From positions 3,673,600 to 3,737,599 of the forward strand of contig KL647289.1 of the NCBI GenBank assembly GCA_000727475.1: a stretch of DNA of 64,000 bases, in the 5' to 3' direction. Shown piece by piece: positions 11,060-23,028 of the stretch. How positions within the stretch are numbered: the first letter of the stretch is position 1; every line of letters begins with the position of its first letter. Under the pieces are notes generated by a model. It saw only the letters and a list, made by a program, of their open reading frames with translations, made no database searches and was not told the origin of the DNA. Source of the DNA: Sarcocystis neurona (Eukaryota > Apicomplexa > Conoidasida > Eucoccidiorida > Sarcocystidae). Position numbers and translations under genes: made by a program.

Positions 11060-12680
11060 GAATACAATGCAGTTGGAGGACGTGTAGTATCTTTGGTAAC
11101 GCACGCAGTGTTGAGTAAAGACATACACGTTCGATTACTGCTATACACGTGCGTGAACATATACACTTCAAATAGCTCAACGGATATATACTTACCACGA
11201 AAGCGGAAGACTAACGTGCTTACGAGAGGGCCGAGACACAGATAAGTCAGAATGCCCGTTTATCTGTCAAACATCACTGTGCTTCGCAAGTGTGTAATCG
11301 CAGTAATGCCAACCACGCCTCGAAGCCCGTGGGGATCTGTTAGTTGTTGTAGTGTCTACGACTGAGTAGCGTGTGTCGGTGGATATTTTCTACTATCCTC
11401 TACTAGTGACAAACGCAGGCGTGATTGTGAAGGTACAGACTCACGTACGAGTATTGTGTACACACGTATCTGCACACAAGTATACGCGTGTCTGTGTGAG
11501 TACGGCTGCAACCCAGGGGATGATCGCTGCGATGATAGGGAAGGCGAGCTACCAATTAGCCGTAGGAGGTTGTCAGGCAGAATATGGTGCTTTTTGTCCT
11601 TTCTCGTGGTCGTTTGCACCAGTGGCGCACACTAGAAGGAAGCGTGTCGTGCGTCCGCGTGGGCACGCAAAAGCTTTTCGTAACGTGTGAAAGAAGCGCA
11701 GCAACAAATCACGAGGCCAAGAAGCTAATGCGACTCTGGCTGCCGCTTGGGGAAGGAAGATTAGCAGCAGCAGGCGCAGCAACAATGTTCTTTTTGGATT
11801 TTCTAATTTGCTGAGGACGAGTGGAGGGTGAACGTAGGACGAAGTCTCTAGGTGTCAAGCTCAAACGGCAGGGTGGAAGTAGAGACGAAGAAGAGAAAAA
11901 GCCATAGGAGATAGCTGCTTAATCACAGGCGTATTATGTGCGATACAAACATAATGTGTATGTACACACATGCATACATTTACGCGTCAGTGTTTCCCAC
12001 GTTTGCAGTGCTTACCTCTGCAGAGACCGTCCAGATTACTTTGGAGACGACCCTTCGATATGCGAACTATTCTCGCATCTGTATGTATGCTCTACGTATA
12101 GTGCATGGACATGGGTGGACATATTCATATGAGTAGACGGCTGTACAGATAAACGCATTTGTGTATTCACAGGCACGAAAGGTCTATAGATACGCGTATA
12201 TGTGTCACACAGCATAAAGAAGTTTAAGTCTTACTGTTACTGGTCATATGACCAAGGCTGCGCAAAATACATATACGCCCGTAAATACTGCAGCACGCAC
12301 GGAAGTACCATGGTTTTCTGTAAACTGACAAATGCCCCTGCGTCTGCTAGAGAAGTCATTTGAAAGATGGGTTGGCTTCCGGTGTGAGCAGGGGCTGCTA
12401 GCACCATTTCCTCCGTGTGTCTTCGCCATAAACAAAAAAAACGTCGTTCACAGCGCTGACCCAACGGGTTTCTCTGCGTACGCGTATACGGTGTAGTGTG
12501 CCAAGATAACGTTCAACTACATCGTTCATATACTTGCATATATATCTACACACATATGGCACAGCAGCAGCCAAGGTAACAACTGGAAACAGCAACAGCA
12601 GCAGCAGGAGCATCCAACAGCAACACGGAAGCTGCAGCAGCTGGAACGGCAGTCGCGTTCGTACGCGCTGTCCTTACCGG
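11060..12680. other. Intergenic stretch, no gene seen
   Basis: About 1.6 kb with short random frames, ACGTGTAC-type words (for example around 11440-11490 and 11950-11990) and no splice-consistent coding. It includes a small CAG-rich patch at 12580-12640. Confidence 0.5.
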
Positions 12681-12689
12681 GGAAAAAGA

Positions 12690-13169
12690 GCTGTGCTTTT
12701 CTGCTCCTCCTACTGTACTACGCCATCTGTTGCTATTGTTTCTCGTCTGGCTGCTCATCTTCTTGCTGCACTGCTGCTGCTGTTGATTGTTGTGTCCCCT
12801 CATTTGCGCCTCCGGTCTCGTCTCCGCCCGTCTCTTCAGGGGGGGTGTTGCCACATCGCGTCGATAAGCGTCTCGTGGACAATCTGAAGAAGGAAATTGA
12901 GACACGCAAAAGTAGGGGGTAGGCGCCGAGACGCCGAATCCAGCCACAGGGTCGTCATGCTGGGTCATTTCTCGTGCAAGGTGCCCTAACAATTTCGTTC
13001 GTCTCCTTTGACTGCAGCGAAGGAGGCGATGGGAAGAAACTAGGACAGAGGAGGCCTCTTTCCGATTGTTTTTATGGTTGAAGTATTAATGCCACGTACT
13101 GCTGTTTCGTATGCTACCTGTCAATACCATACCTCGGCGTCACCCTATTGGGAACAGTTTCCATCGAAA
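12690..13169 (+). promoter_or_regulatory. Leader and promoter region of the SRS gene
   Basis: Between about 12690 and 12845 the + strand is rich in C and T (ctgctcctcctactg, cgtctccgcccgtctcttc), then a mixed stretch runs to the start codon at 13170. A strong acceptor-like motif (ctcctttgactgcag) ends at 13018, so a spliced 5' untranslated exon is possible. No TATA box or named motif was identified. Confidence 0.35.
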
Positions 13170-14130
13170 ATGTTACGTGCGACAGTGTTACGCGCGACAC
13201 TTGTTGCTACTGCGGTTATATACCTTGCCGGTCGTTTACAATACGTCGTAGCACGGAACCCCGAGCAGGCTACATGCGTTCTCGGGCAAGCAACAGCGGT
13301 AACAGAGCTTGTAACATTCGGTGGCCTCAATATTGTATGCCCTAACGGTTCCACTTTGCAACAGGTTCCTGCGGCCCCAGGGGCGGCCGACGGGGCCCAG
13401 GGCGCGGGATATGTTTTTTCCTCAGATCAGGAGAACCGACAGGGAGTAGTTCTCGAACAAGTGGTGCCTGGGGCTATCTTCGCAGTAGGGCAAAATAATC
13501 AGCCCAACGTTTTGAACGTCGCGCAGCTGCCCTCGGCGCCCCAGAGCATTTACTTTCTGTGTCGTCCACAAGAGAACGAACAACAGACTTGCTTTATACG
13601 CGTGAATATTCCCGCCTCGCCTCCTTTGGGTAAGCGAACGCAAGTAGTCTCATACGATGCCACAGCTGCGGCCAGCCCGTAAGCGTCTTGTGGATGTAAG
13701 CGTTTTTGTGTGTGTGCCCGCTGCAGGACCGAATGCGTGTGTCGTACACAATACCGAGGTACAGTTCAAGGCGGGATCCAGCAACGCCACCGTCCAGTTC
13801 TCCTGCGGCAACGCCGCAGCACTGCAACCACAACAGGCTACTAAAATTTTCGACCAAACTTGTCAGCAAGAACTGGAGCTAGACACAGTGACCCCTGGTG
13901 CGACGTGCCAGCGGCCTGCGGCAGGGGGGATGGTTACAGTGACGTTCCCGCGCCTGCCGCCACAAAATCGGAAACTCTGCTTTGTCTGCACCCGCGGACA
14001 AGAGAATTGCAAGGTTATTATCGATGTAGCAGCGGACCCGGCCGGTGGTGCAGCTGTGGGGATCACAGCTCGTACCGCGTCGGCATTGGGTATCGTCGTC
14101 GCTGCAGCAGGCCTCGTCGGTGTGTTCTAA
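13170..14130 (+). CDS. SAG1-related (SRS) GPI-anchored surface antigen
   Basis: Two exons, 13170-13629 and 13727-14130, joined across a 97-nt phase-1 intron (GTAAGC to cgctgcag) give 287 residues. Start chosen at 13170 because cgaaaATG fits the coccidian start context and leads straight into a signal peptide (residues 1 to about 28); an in-frame ATG at 13074 would put 32 polar residues before it. Domain 1 (about 30-150) has four cysteines, ending in YFLC and QQTCFIRV. Domain 2 (about 155-265) has seven, with VQFSCGN, FDQTC, GATC, KLCFVCTRG and ENCKV, the layout of SRS domains plus one extra cysteine at KLC. The last 20 residues are hydrophobic (SALGIVVAAAGLVGVF), as in a GPI-anchor signal, after a small-residue DPAGGAA stretch. 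SRS proteins coat the zoite surface and act in host-cell attachment and immune interaction. Convergent with the dynein gene. Family call is firm; which paralogue is unknown. Confidence 0.88.
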
Positions 14131-14770
14131 CTTCCCGTTCGCAGAGTCAACGGTTGAGTGGTTCTTGTGGAGACAGCCATTTGAATAGGTGGTGGACGGC
14201 TGAAAGGAACAGCTTCGTCGCATGGGGAGCTGATTATCGTTTCAGCCTAAACTATTGGTGGACCAAGTTCTGCATGGCCACTTGTGCCCTAGTCATGCGT
14301 CGGCGACAAGACTTGCATTTTAAACTAGAGATGCCACTTAGACTACCTAGACTGTAGCCGGCTCCACAGGACGAAAGCTTTAGCTTGTCAAATGTTTCAG
14401 CCCTATAGCGGTAGGTTTCGGCAGTAGACCGCGGCCGCATGAGGCGGAGCACATTGTACCGCAGAATGACAGCTAGCACAATCCTACTTAGTCCCCGCGG
14501 AGGACGTTCACACGTGCGGTCGTTTCACGTCTCGAGAACAACTGCGCGCGTCCCCATAGAGGGCGTCGCTGTTGCCGGCGCCCGACCTGTAGCCAGTCTC
14601 GTCTCCTGCCACCGTTCAGAATCGCTTGACAGCCACTAGACACACGCCAAAAGCGGAGAGTCCATAGGGATGTAGCGGTTCTCCCGCCTGTGCCGTGGGT
14701 TTTCAGTAAATGTCTACCTTGCAGCCACCAGCTGCACCTGTTGGGTGGGAAAATCAGGTGGATGAACCTT
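14131..14770 (+). other. Downstream region of the SRS gene
   Basis: Sequence after the SRS stop codon, presumably 3' untranslated region and spacer. All frames are broken by stops at short intervals and I see no splice-consistent exon. No polyadenylation element can be named with confidence. Confidence 0.4.
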
Positions 14771-14774
14771 GCAT

Positions 14775-15090
14775 GGGCGAAGCGTGCAGACGCTCAGTTT
14801 TCGTATGGCAGTCCACGTGCAAACGCTTTTTTCAACCTTCGGTTTTTATACAGCAGTAATGCCGCAGTATTTATGCGGTGTCCACTTCGCCCGCGTTGGA
14901 TGTGAGTCGTGCTGTCTGCACCAATCGCTGTACACGAGCTGGATATGAAAGGCGAAGCGTGCGCACGCGTCTTACGAATACGCTCAGTTTTGATACGGCA
15001 GTCCACACTACCCCCTCTGGATGTGAAAGGTGGATCGTGATTTTTGTACAAGTCGCTGCAAGTCTCTGCACACGCGTTGGATGCGTCCAA
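14775..15090. repeat. Degenerate direct repeats
   Basis: The phrase gcgaagcgtgc followed by cgctcagtttt and ggcagtccac occurs near 14778-14815 and again near 14951-15007, the second copy with an insertion. Related words (gttggatgtgag, ctggatatgaaagg, ctggatgtgaaagg, gttggatgcg) recur at 14895, 14940, 15017 and 15074. This is an old, diverged tandem array between the convergent SRS and dynein genes. Confidence 0.65.
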
Positions 15091-15551
15091 ACGAGTCTGT
15101 GTGCGTGCGTCTGCCATGGATTATCGTGGAGCTTTGCTCAGCGACGCGCATGTACTACGAAACGGTGTGTCGTTGAACCGAGGTTTCAGCCTGGCTCACT
15201 ACGCTGGCATTCGTACCATGATGCGTGCTCACTATCGTCGCTTTGGAAACCCACTCCTGAGCGGGCACTGAACCTTCAAAACTACGAGCCAGGAGAATCG
15301 AATCCAGAACAGAGTTGTTGTGGTGTCTGCAGCTGCTGCGGCCGGACCAATGAGGGCCGCCACGCACGTGTTTCAATAGCCACCGCATATTCCGAGTGCG
15401 TCAGGCTGACACGCTCTATTGTGGGGGGACAGCGCGCAGCTTGAAGGCAGCGCACCTGCAACATAGAGCGCAAAGCCCAAACACTGTGTTGCAGCAGCAC
15501 CGGTACAGCCGGCCTCGCATCCAGTGGCCCCGTCCGCTTTAGTTCAGAAAT

Positions 15552-15740
15552 AGCAAGGACACGACCGCTCGACAACCACTCGTTGGTCGCTACGCAGCAC
15601 GGCGCGTGCATAAACAGCAAGGACACAACCGCTCGACGACCACTTGTTGGTCGCTACGCAGCACGGCGCGTGCATAAACAGCAAGGACACAACCGCTCGA
15701 CGACCACTTGTTTGCCGCTACGCAGCACGGCGTGTGTAAT
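15552..15740. repeat. Three-copy 64-bp tandem repeat
   Basis: Units start with agcaaggacac at 15552, 15616 and 15680, an exact 64-base period. Each contains cgctcgac, cactcgttgg or cacttgtt, and ctacgcagcacggcg. Copies differ at a few positions, and the third diverges after cacggcg. No transposon ends or coding are seen. Confidence 0.92.
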
Positions 15741-15865
15741 AGTAAGATGTTACAACGTACCGCATGTACCAAACGACATGCAGTATCTTCGCAGAAACTG
15801 TAGTGACCTGTCACATCCCGTTCTCAACGACAGTAGTTTTCCACTTACTGCGGCTGACTAAAATC

Positions 15866-15955
15866 AACCGCTTATGGGGGCAGTCTTTTGCTGATGATTG
15901 AGTGCAGCTGAACAGATCATGGGCTCAGCCTTTTGCTGATGATTGAATGCAGCTG
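15866..15955 (-). repeat. In-frame 45-bp duplication across the dynein gene stop codon
   Basis: Read on the - strand, 15955-15911 encodes QLHSIISKRLSP and the stop TGA, followed by Ser-Val; 15910-15866 encodes QLHSIISKRLPP and a stop TAA. The two 45-base units are nearly identical and in the same frame, so the last coding codons, stop included, have been duplicated into what is now the 3' untranslated region. Confidence 0.9.
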
Positions 15956-18900
15956 ATCCGTCTGCTCAATCACTGAAGAACACGCGGCGTGCATGCCCCT
16001 GAGGCGAAGCACCGACGCGTTCCCCTCGTCGTCACCTACAGCCAGTATATTGCGTTTTGGAGAAAACCTGCAGGAGACAGGGCGCCCACATTATCTTACA
16101 ACTTCACCCAATGCCGGCCGGCAGGGCTCAAGTCTCTCCAGCTCCAACGCATTTGCCTCGTTACTACATTACGACGCCGTGCACTGCTGCTGCCATGTGC
16201 TGGAGTGTTTATTCAGCACTTCGGTACTAAGGGTTCAACTCTTTTCCGCGTCTATCCCACACTGGGGGTGTACTGCTGATTTTACGAGTGGACGGCAGTA
16301 GATTTGACCAGCAGGGCGCTACCGTGTAGTTTAGGATGCGGAGGAACTATTTTGTGCCCTATGCAGTTTCTCTCGTTGCCATTCCTGAGGCGAAGGCTCA
16401 CCTCACAGTAGTGAAAGAAAGGTTCTTGGAGGCACATCCGGGGTTTGGCGAGTGCTGGGCGACAGGTTCTGCCTGCTGTCTTGCCAGATCCCAAAACTCA
16501 ACGTGTCCAGCAGCACTACACGCTGCGAAGGCCGCAGAACTTGTCGGGCACCTGCGCGGAGGCCGGGCTAACAGTGGAAGAGGAGTGATTTACAACTGTC
16601 GGTGCCCAACGGCAGCAGCAGTGCCGTAGGTAATCCCTGTGAAGAGTGGCTGACGACCGACGCACTCCAAGACTACAGATATCGCACCGAAAAATTGCAA
16701 GTATGCGACTCCACACTGTGACAAATCTGATAGTTGCGCCCCGTGGTAGCACCGTACCACGAGATATCGGCAACAGGCGCGAATGACGTTGACGGCGGCA
16801 GAATAGCGACGGCTGAATCCGTCCTTGTCGTGCGCCACAGTCGCATGGTGCCGTCGTCCGAAGAGCTGAGGAAAACGCCGTTATCAAAAGGGTTGTATCG
16901 CACCTGTACGAAGTAGAGAGTGCAGGAATAGGCCACACTGGCCGCTCACTTCTTCCTTAGCGTCTTCTTACGCAAAGGTGTGTGTGTCGTGAGGTTACGA
17001 CACCGCCAGGAAAGGAAGGCTGAGCAATACTGTGTTCTGCGTGGAGGTCAGGGCTTCGAAGCACTTCTCGTCGGATCCCACCTTTGTCACTGGGGCAGCG
17101 TGTCCAAGGTACGTGTCCACGTACTGCTCGTCGTAGGACGTGGAGCATCGGTGAATCAAACCTTCGTCTGTGCCAATTAGGTATGTAGAAGGATTTTGCT
17201 GACTGATGTCAATGCACAGCCCCGTAGCGTATCTGAATGCCACGCTGTCTAGATGATGGTCGTCGTGGTTCGTCCTCCGAGTAGCTTCGAAAAATGGGTT
17301 CGACGCACGCTTGATCGACAACAGAACTTTTTTCTCCAGGCCTAACCAAGACGTCAAATAAGAAGCCAAGTTGACGCCTCCGATATTCCTTATTGTCTGA
17401 CCATCGCGGTCTCTCCTTTCTCACACCAACGCCTCACGACAAGAAGATACCCTCCCGGACAATATGTGATGAAGTACCTCAACGCACACTGGATAGTTTA
17501 CACACACATATTTCTCACCTTTTTTTAGAGCCCACTGGTTGACCGTGCCGTCTCCAGCGATTGAAAGTATTTGTTCTCGTGACAAGGATTCTGGACCTCT
17601 GTCTACCCATCGCACGTCCCACACAGTGTCGCTGTGCCGTGCTGCTGCCTGGAACACATGCCAGGAATAGAACACACAAACCATGAGAGCGGGGTTACAA
17701 GCGTTAATTGAAACTAATCCTCCTATAAAAAGTGAGACCGTGCGCTATGGAGCACATGTTCGTAGCGATATCGTGCTCGTTCGTCCTAGTCGTTTGTACG
17801 GTCAAAATGTGTACCAGGTCGGTTGAAGTCAATCAAAGAGGCGGGGGTCGGCGGCGTGTATAACCCATGCTACTGCAGTTTTGCTTAGACGGGTAGGATT
17901 ACTAGGGACGGCTTGACACGGCCGCATAACTGCGTGAGAAGCACGTGGAGCTCATGTTTTTGCAGATTACCCGAGATGACAGCAGGCGGTCGCTCTGCAA
18001 TGCTGGCTGCTCGTCCTTTTTCCTCAAGTCCCACAGAGCGATATGACCGTCAGCCAAACCAGCAGCCACAAGATTCGGATTCAACCCAGAAAAACTTAAA
18101 CACAAAACACCTGAGCCTGTTCGGATTCTTCTTTCCGGGTACGCAGGGTTTCGCATAGACCAGAAAACAATATGTCCGGCTGCACGACGCGAACATCAGA
18201 AAGAGGACACCCACCAGGACACTGCATCGTGTGATGACTTGCATGAATCAATAGAGTTCATCCAAGTGTGAGATGCGTGTTCTTCTCACTCACGCGTCGT
18301 GCGTGTACGACAAGTTATTCGCTTAGGAAACCGCCAAACGCACCCGCAGCAACTCCATCGAGAGACGACTGTGCGCGTCCGTGCCCGACAGCAAGTAGAT
18401 CTGCGCAGCCCGTGCTCCACTCTAAGCATGCAACTTCGATATTAGAAGTGAACCACCGCCCGTTGAAGGAGAAGACTTTTTCAAAATATGTGGTATTTTC
18501 TGGTGCTGGGTCTCCTTGCCCACTGTCTTCTTCATCCTCAGATGTGCTGGACGCTTCGCTGCCACGTGGAGTGGACGACGCTGCGCTCCCTGCGGTCTGT
18601 GAGTAGCTTTTCTGTCGGCTGATTTTTCCCATCTCAGACGCTTCCTTGTTACACGCTGGACAGGACATAGCGTAGGCCACGACGACACGCATTTCGGAAA
18701 TGTGAATGCCAGACCTGAATTTGAAACCACCTGAGAACTCGGTAACTCGAGTGTACATCTCAACGGTCAAGCGCCGTCCAGTTCAATGAGGGTAAAGGTG
18801 CAACTATAAAGCAGAATGCACGCACAAACAAACTCCACACACATTGAAGCTGCGAGAAATGTTCGCAGGGTAAAAGCTATATGTGCCAGCTGCCCTTTTG

Positions 18901-21900
18901 CAAAACGCTCTTTTTTGTGACGGCATTCCTCACCTCCTTCGTGGGGGTAGTTACAGTACGCCATCTGTTGTGTGTGGTATCTAGTCTGGACAAGAACCTT
19001 GTCCATAACATCTAATTTGGCGACCAGCTCTGTCTGGTCAAGAGAGCTTTCCCACTTTCCACCTGAGCATGCGTCTGTTGATGCATCCGCTGCCACAGGC
19101 CGTGTGTGATCCACAGGGGAGACAGGCGCTCCACTTTTCTGCAGTGAGAGCCGTCTTCGTCTGACGTTTCTCGTCGAGCCACTTGCGTGTAACGGACTTG
19201 CGGTTCCTACAGAACGACACGTCATTTAGAGAGAGTGTTACCTTTCACTGATTCCTGTCGTGCGCTAAAGTGTCGCCCTCATGCAGGCGTTCCTTTAAAA
19301 CCAGAGCACGCAACGTCTATCCACTCTCCCCTGTACGAGAACATAATTCTCAACACGAGAAGCGAGCGGTTGTTGCTCCATCAGCAGACAAGACAGAATA
19401 CTGTGGTCCCGACTCCTGCTCAGGCAAGTCTGCCGCATGCTCCAGAGCTGGAAAGTAGCAGTCTGCAACGTTTTGGCTAATGTTCTATTGGTCACTGGGC
19501 AACAGCTGCAACTACCTTGTGCGTACGTTGTCGGGAATCTCGTGGTCTGTCAGGCTCTACCGGCAGTCCTTGTTAGGGTTGTGGAAAGAAACTTCTGACC
19601 GAACTAGCAATTCAAATGCAAACACTCTCAAAAAAGTTGTAGCGCAAAACTCGGTAACAAGCGCACACCTGATCTGATACTTGTCTTGGTGAGCTCCTGT
19701 GGAAAAAACGACGTAACTTCGTTATGCCTCGATTTCGTCGTCGGTCCACCTCTGAGGGCACCTACAGCCGTGACATGCGGGGCCATGTTTTTCCGAGGAG
19801 AAGATGGCGTTGTACAGGCGTTCTGCATGCTTGACTTAGTGAAACTAATGAGGCTTCCTGGCAATTGTATCGCGTGGTCCAGATGGTCTTTCGCCCTCTT
19901 CAGCCATTGAAGCTGCAGCGTCTGACCTCTGCGATTGAAAGGGACACACCTGTGCTGAGCAGAAATTCCCCATAAAATCTATCAAAAGTACTGGATTTAC
20001 TTTCCATCTCGTACGCCCTCCGTAGAATGTGTCGTCATGTTCCCTTTTTCACTGAGCCAAAGTTCAGAACACACCCCCAGAGTTCTGTACTACCTCTCGT
20101 CTCTCACAGCGTATCAGCTGAGTAGTGCACACTCACCGTGGCAACACAGAAGCGTGGAAAGCATCATAAATTTCCGCATGGCTTGCAGCAACTCCAGCCG
20201 TAACTGGGGGAGGCAGCACTGCTGATATTTCCTTCGACTTCAGAGGATGATTAATTGTCTGAGAGTGGTTGACGGCGTATTTTTCCGCGTGTAACCGTGC
20301 TGTTGTCAATTGCTCGTATTCCTTGTTTCTCTTTGCGGTGTTCCAGTAATCATCAGAGTCAGCTACAACCGCCAGACTCGGAAGCGAGAAATATAATTCT
20401 GTCGCACATTCTCGGAGAATTAGGCGCGTCTGGATAGTCTGACCGTCCGCGTTGGCTTCCCCAGACGCTTGAGGAGAAGTGGGAAACAGGAGACAGGCAC
20501 AGGTTTCTGCGAAGGCACATGGCGGATGCAATACGTAATTCCAAGATCAACCACTGCCTCAAGTAGGAGTATTGTTACTTGCAGTTGCAAGCCGCACTCA
20601 TTCCAAGTGATGTGGTGTTGACCAACGGAGTGTGCTTCCAGAACAATCAAGATATGACAGCAGCGTCTCGGTCGGACGTACAGCTTCTTTCCTCCTTCAG
20701 CTCTCTCACAAACTCTTCTCCCGATTGTTTGACAACTGAAGAATCCACTTGGTGATTATCTTCAGCTTCGGGCGGCCCTGCGACTCCCACTTTAAACGCC
20801 ACACGCCTATAGTAACCGAGTCGTCAGCGACTCCTGTTACGGTCAAATGGTCTGAGCGTACTTTCCTCGCATAGACCATTCACCTAGTGACTAACCCTGT
20901 GCGGTCACAGATGATGCAAACTTGTGCTGGACTGACTGCCTGAAGCGAGGGGCTACTAGTCATCGCTACTCTTAGATGTCCTAACTTTCACCGCTCTTCT
21001 TGGCCAGAATGAGTATTACTTTTTCACATATTTTCCCCTTACGCAGTTTTTCCACGTTTGTTCCGCCGTCGGCGCAACTGAGGTTGAACAGGTTGAGCTT
21101 TTTCGGCGTTACAACCTTTCCATTGAGTAACACGTGAATTTTGCCGATCCCTGTGGCACGCAACCGTCCACGAGACAAGAAACCAATAATTCGTTACTCG
21201 TGTATGTCGTGGGTCTGTTCTGGATGATGCCAGAGGAAGACGCGGTACTGCTGATGCAGCAAAGTTTACATGGAACACACTCAATTTCGGCGCTAGACAT
21301 CCATATATAACGAGGCCGTGCTCTTTAGCGCATTGCGGCGTCTTCTGTTCAACAGTGGTAACGTCTCCTTTCAAAATCTGCTGCCCGTCCTTGGCTGTCC
21401 TGGGGCGTGTGTACTCTTGAGACGGAAAGCTGCATATTCTTAAGTCGGAAAACTGCATAATCCCAAGTTATACGGCATTTGTCACGTATACTGCCTTGTA
21501 AGACGACGAAAATGTGGTAGTCGTCTGTCGGCATCACTGACAGTTCTTACGGCGTTATCTTTTGAATTGTTTTTCCTTTTAAAATGCACATATTCCAGTG
21601 TCCACGTAAGTCCACGCAACAAACTAGGCGTAAGCTAGTACAGGGGTGAGGCCACCTGTGGACCCCTCCAGATGCACCTCTCGTAGCAGGTGCGTACACT
21701 TTTCTCGCTGCGGGAGGCAAGTAGAGCACGAATTCTTACTTGCTACATCGCTGTCGTTAGTTTCGCGTACGTTGGACTGTGGCGTGCAAATTGCGAAGCA
21801 AGACTTTTTAGCCAGGCTAAGATTTTTGCTGCCCCGTCGGGCGTCCGTGAAACCTTCCGTCCCGCAGTGCACCACTGCAGTTCGGGCGGCCGAACTGTCA

Positions 21901-21977
21901 CGACGAAGCGAGCCACCAGACTGATCCTGTCGGACAGATGAAGTCTTCCTTTTCACCAAGGTCTTGCCTCCCTCCAT
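15917..21977 (-). CDS. DNAI4: Axonemal dynein intermediate chain, DNAI4/WDR78 (IC138) type
   Basis: Twelve exons join in phase with GT-AG ends: 21977-21740, 21150-21043, 20467-20137, 19928-19669, 19206-18934, 18730-18344, 18179-17971, 17648-17519, 17341-17082, 16903-16753, 16567-16402, 16067-15917; about 887 residues (vertebrate homologue about 850). Family marks in order: KIHVLLNGKVVTPKKL (about 82-97), a block with AKRNKEYEQL, SQTINHPLKSKE and AEIYDAF (about 165-220), MDKVLVQTRYH (about 386), then WD repeats with LLAVGHGR, FWSMRNPAYPER, HIALWDLRK, HSDTVWDVRW, GLIHRCSTSYDEQYVDTY, GVFLSSSDDGTMRLW, GHVEFWDL and ILAVGDDEG. These match DNAI4/WDR78, the regulatory intermediate chain of inner-arm dynein I1/f, better than DNAI1. 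In coccidia the only flagellated stage is the microgamete, so expression there is inferred. The first exon could run on to 21656, which keeps the frame and adds 28 residues. Weakest joins: donor at 18344 and the 16753/16567 pair. C-terminus carries an in-frame duplication. Confidence 0.85.
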
Positions 21978-23020
21978 CGATGGAGATTGATTTTAAATTC
22001 AACGACTTGATTTCATGTACCCAGGCGAATTTCTGGTGCGTTTCCTTTACACAGAATATGTCTGTGATCCATAGACCTTCTTCGTTGCACATAAAACGGA
22101 AAATGAATCCAACTGAACAGAGCGCGGCTGACATTGTCAGACTTGATGCGTACCGTGCGCTTACTTGCGCATCTAGACTGCAAGGTGCACAACCCACGGT
22201 GGCCTTTCGGGGACACTTGAAACCACATGGGGAGGGTCGAGATATTCTGCGTTGCGATCAGTGGGGCGCCGCACAAGTCTCCGAACGAAACTGGCGAAAA
22301 GTAGGCTCAAAAGGTCGTACCAAGTGCACAGGTAAAATTCATCTTTTGTGACAGCCTCCGCATCGAGAAAGGTACAACACCGAACTATCAAATCCTTTTA
22401 ATTAGTAAGTCGATGGGCTGCAGAGCAGCGAATGACGTAGCCGCATGCGACTGTGACTTGCATCATACATCGCTTTTTGAAGGCAAGAGTGTCAGTCCCG
22501 GTGAGCCCACCGCCGCAAATGTCGGTATGTATATGAGGCAATGAACCACTAAAACAGGCTCACCAGAGAGAGTCAATCATGAGCATTCAGCAAAACGTGT
22601 GGCAAGCCACAACCATGAAGATTACGAGCTCTTTGAAAAGTCTCCCTCAAGGTCCCACCGCTTGCCTGCATGTGCTGCCTGCGCGCTCACATGAATTGGC
22701 TGGCGCGATGCGTGCAGTCTCAACCCGCATCCAGCTTGCGGGGTTTTCCTTGTGACCAGCGACAATCCGCACGTTTCAATCTAGAACTGACTTATCGTGT
22801 CGGCGGCGTGTGCAATGTAGACTCTACGACATGAATGTATACAAGGAGGTTTTGTCACGCGTGTGTCCGCCCTCGAAATTCAAGAAAGCCCGCCCAGTCG
22901 GAGCGCCACGGCTCGGCGACATGTTCTCGAAGAGGAATTACCCACGTGTTGACAGTACACGTGAGTAGTAGACCCCTATGTAGCTGTCAAGCTTCCGCAC
23001 CATATGATTGCCAGCACCGT
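21978..23020. other. Region upstream of the dynein gene
   Basis: About 1 kb before the presumed start codon of the - strand dynein gene. It should hold its promoter and leader, but I see no clear pyrimidine block or named element. Short frames only. An unrecognised upstream exon is possible because the first exon has no conserved landmark. Confidence 0.35.
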
Positions 23021-23028
23021 CGTATAAA

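Noticed and set aside
15917..21977. Assignment of the dynein gene to DNAI1 (outer-arm IC1)
   Set aside because: General WD features fit both, but KRNKEYEQL, GLIHRCSTSYDEQY and FWSMRNPAYPER fit DNAI4/WDR78 clearly better.
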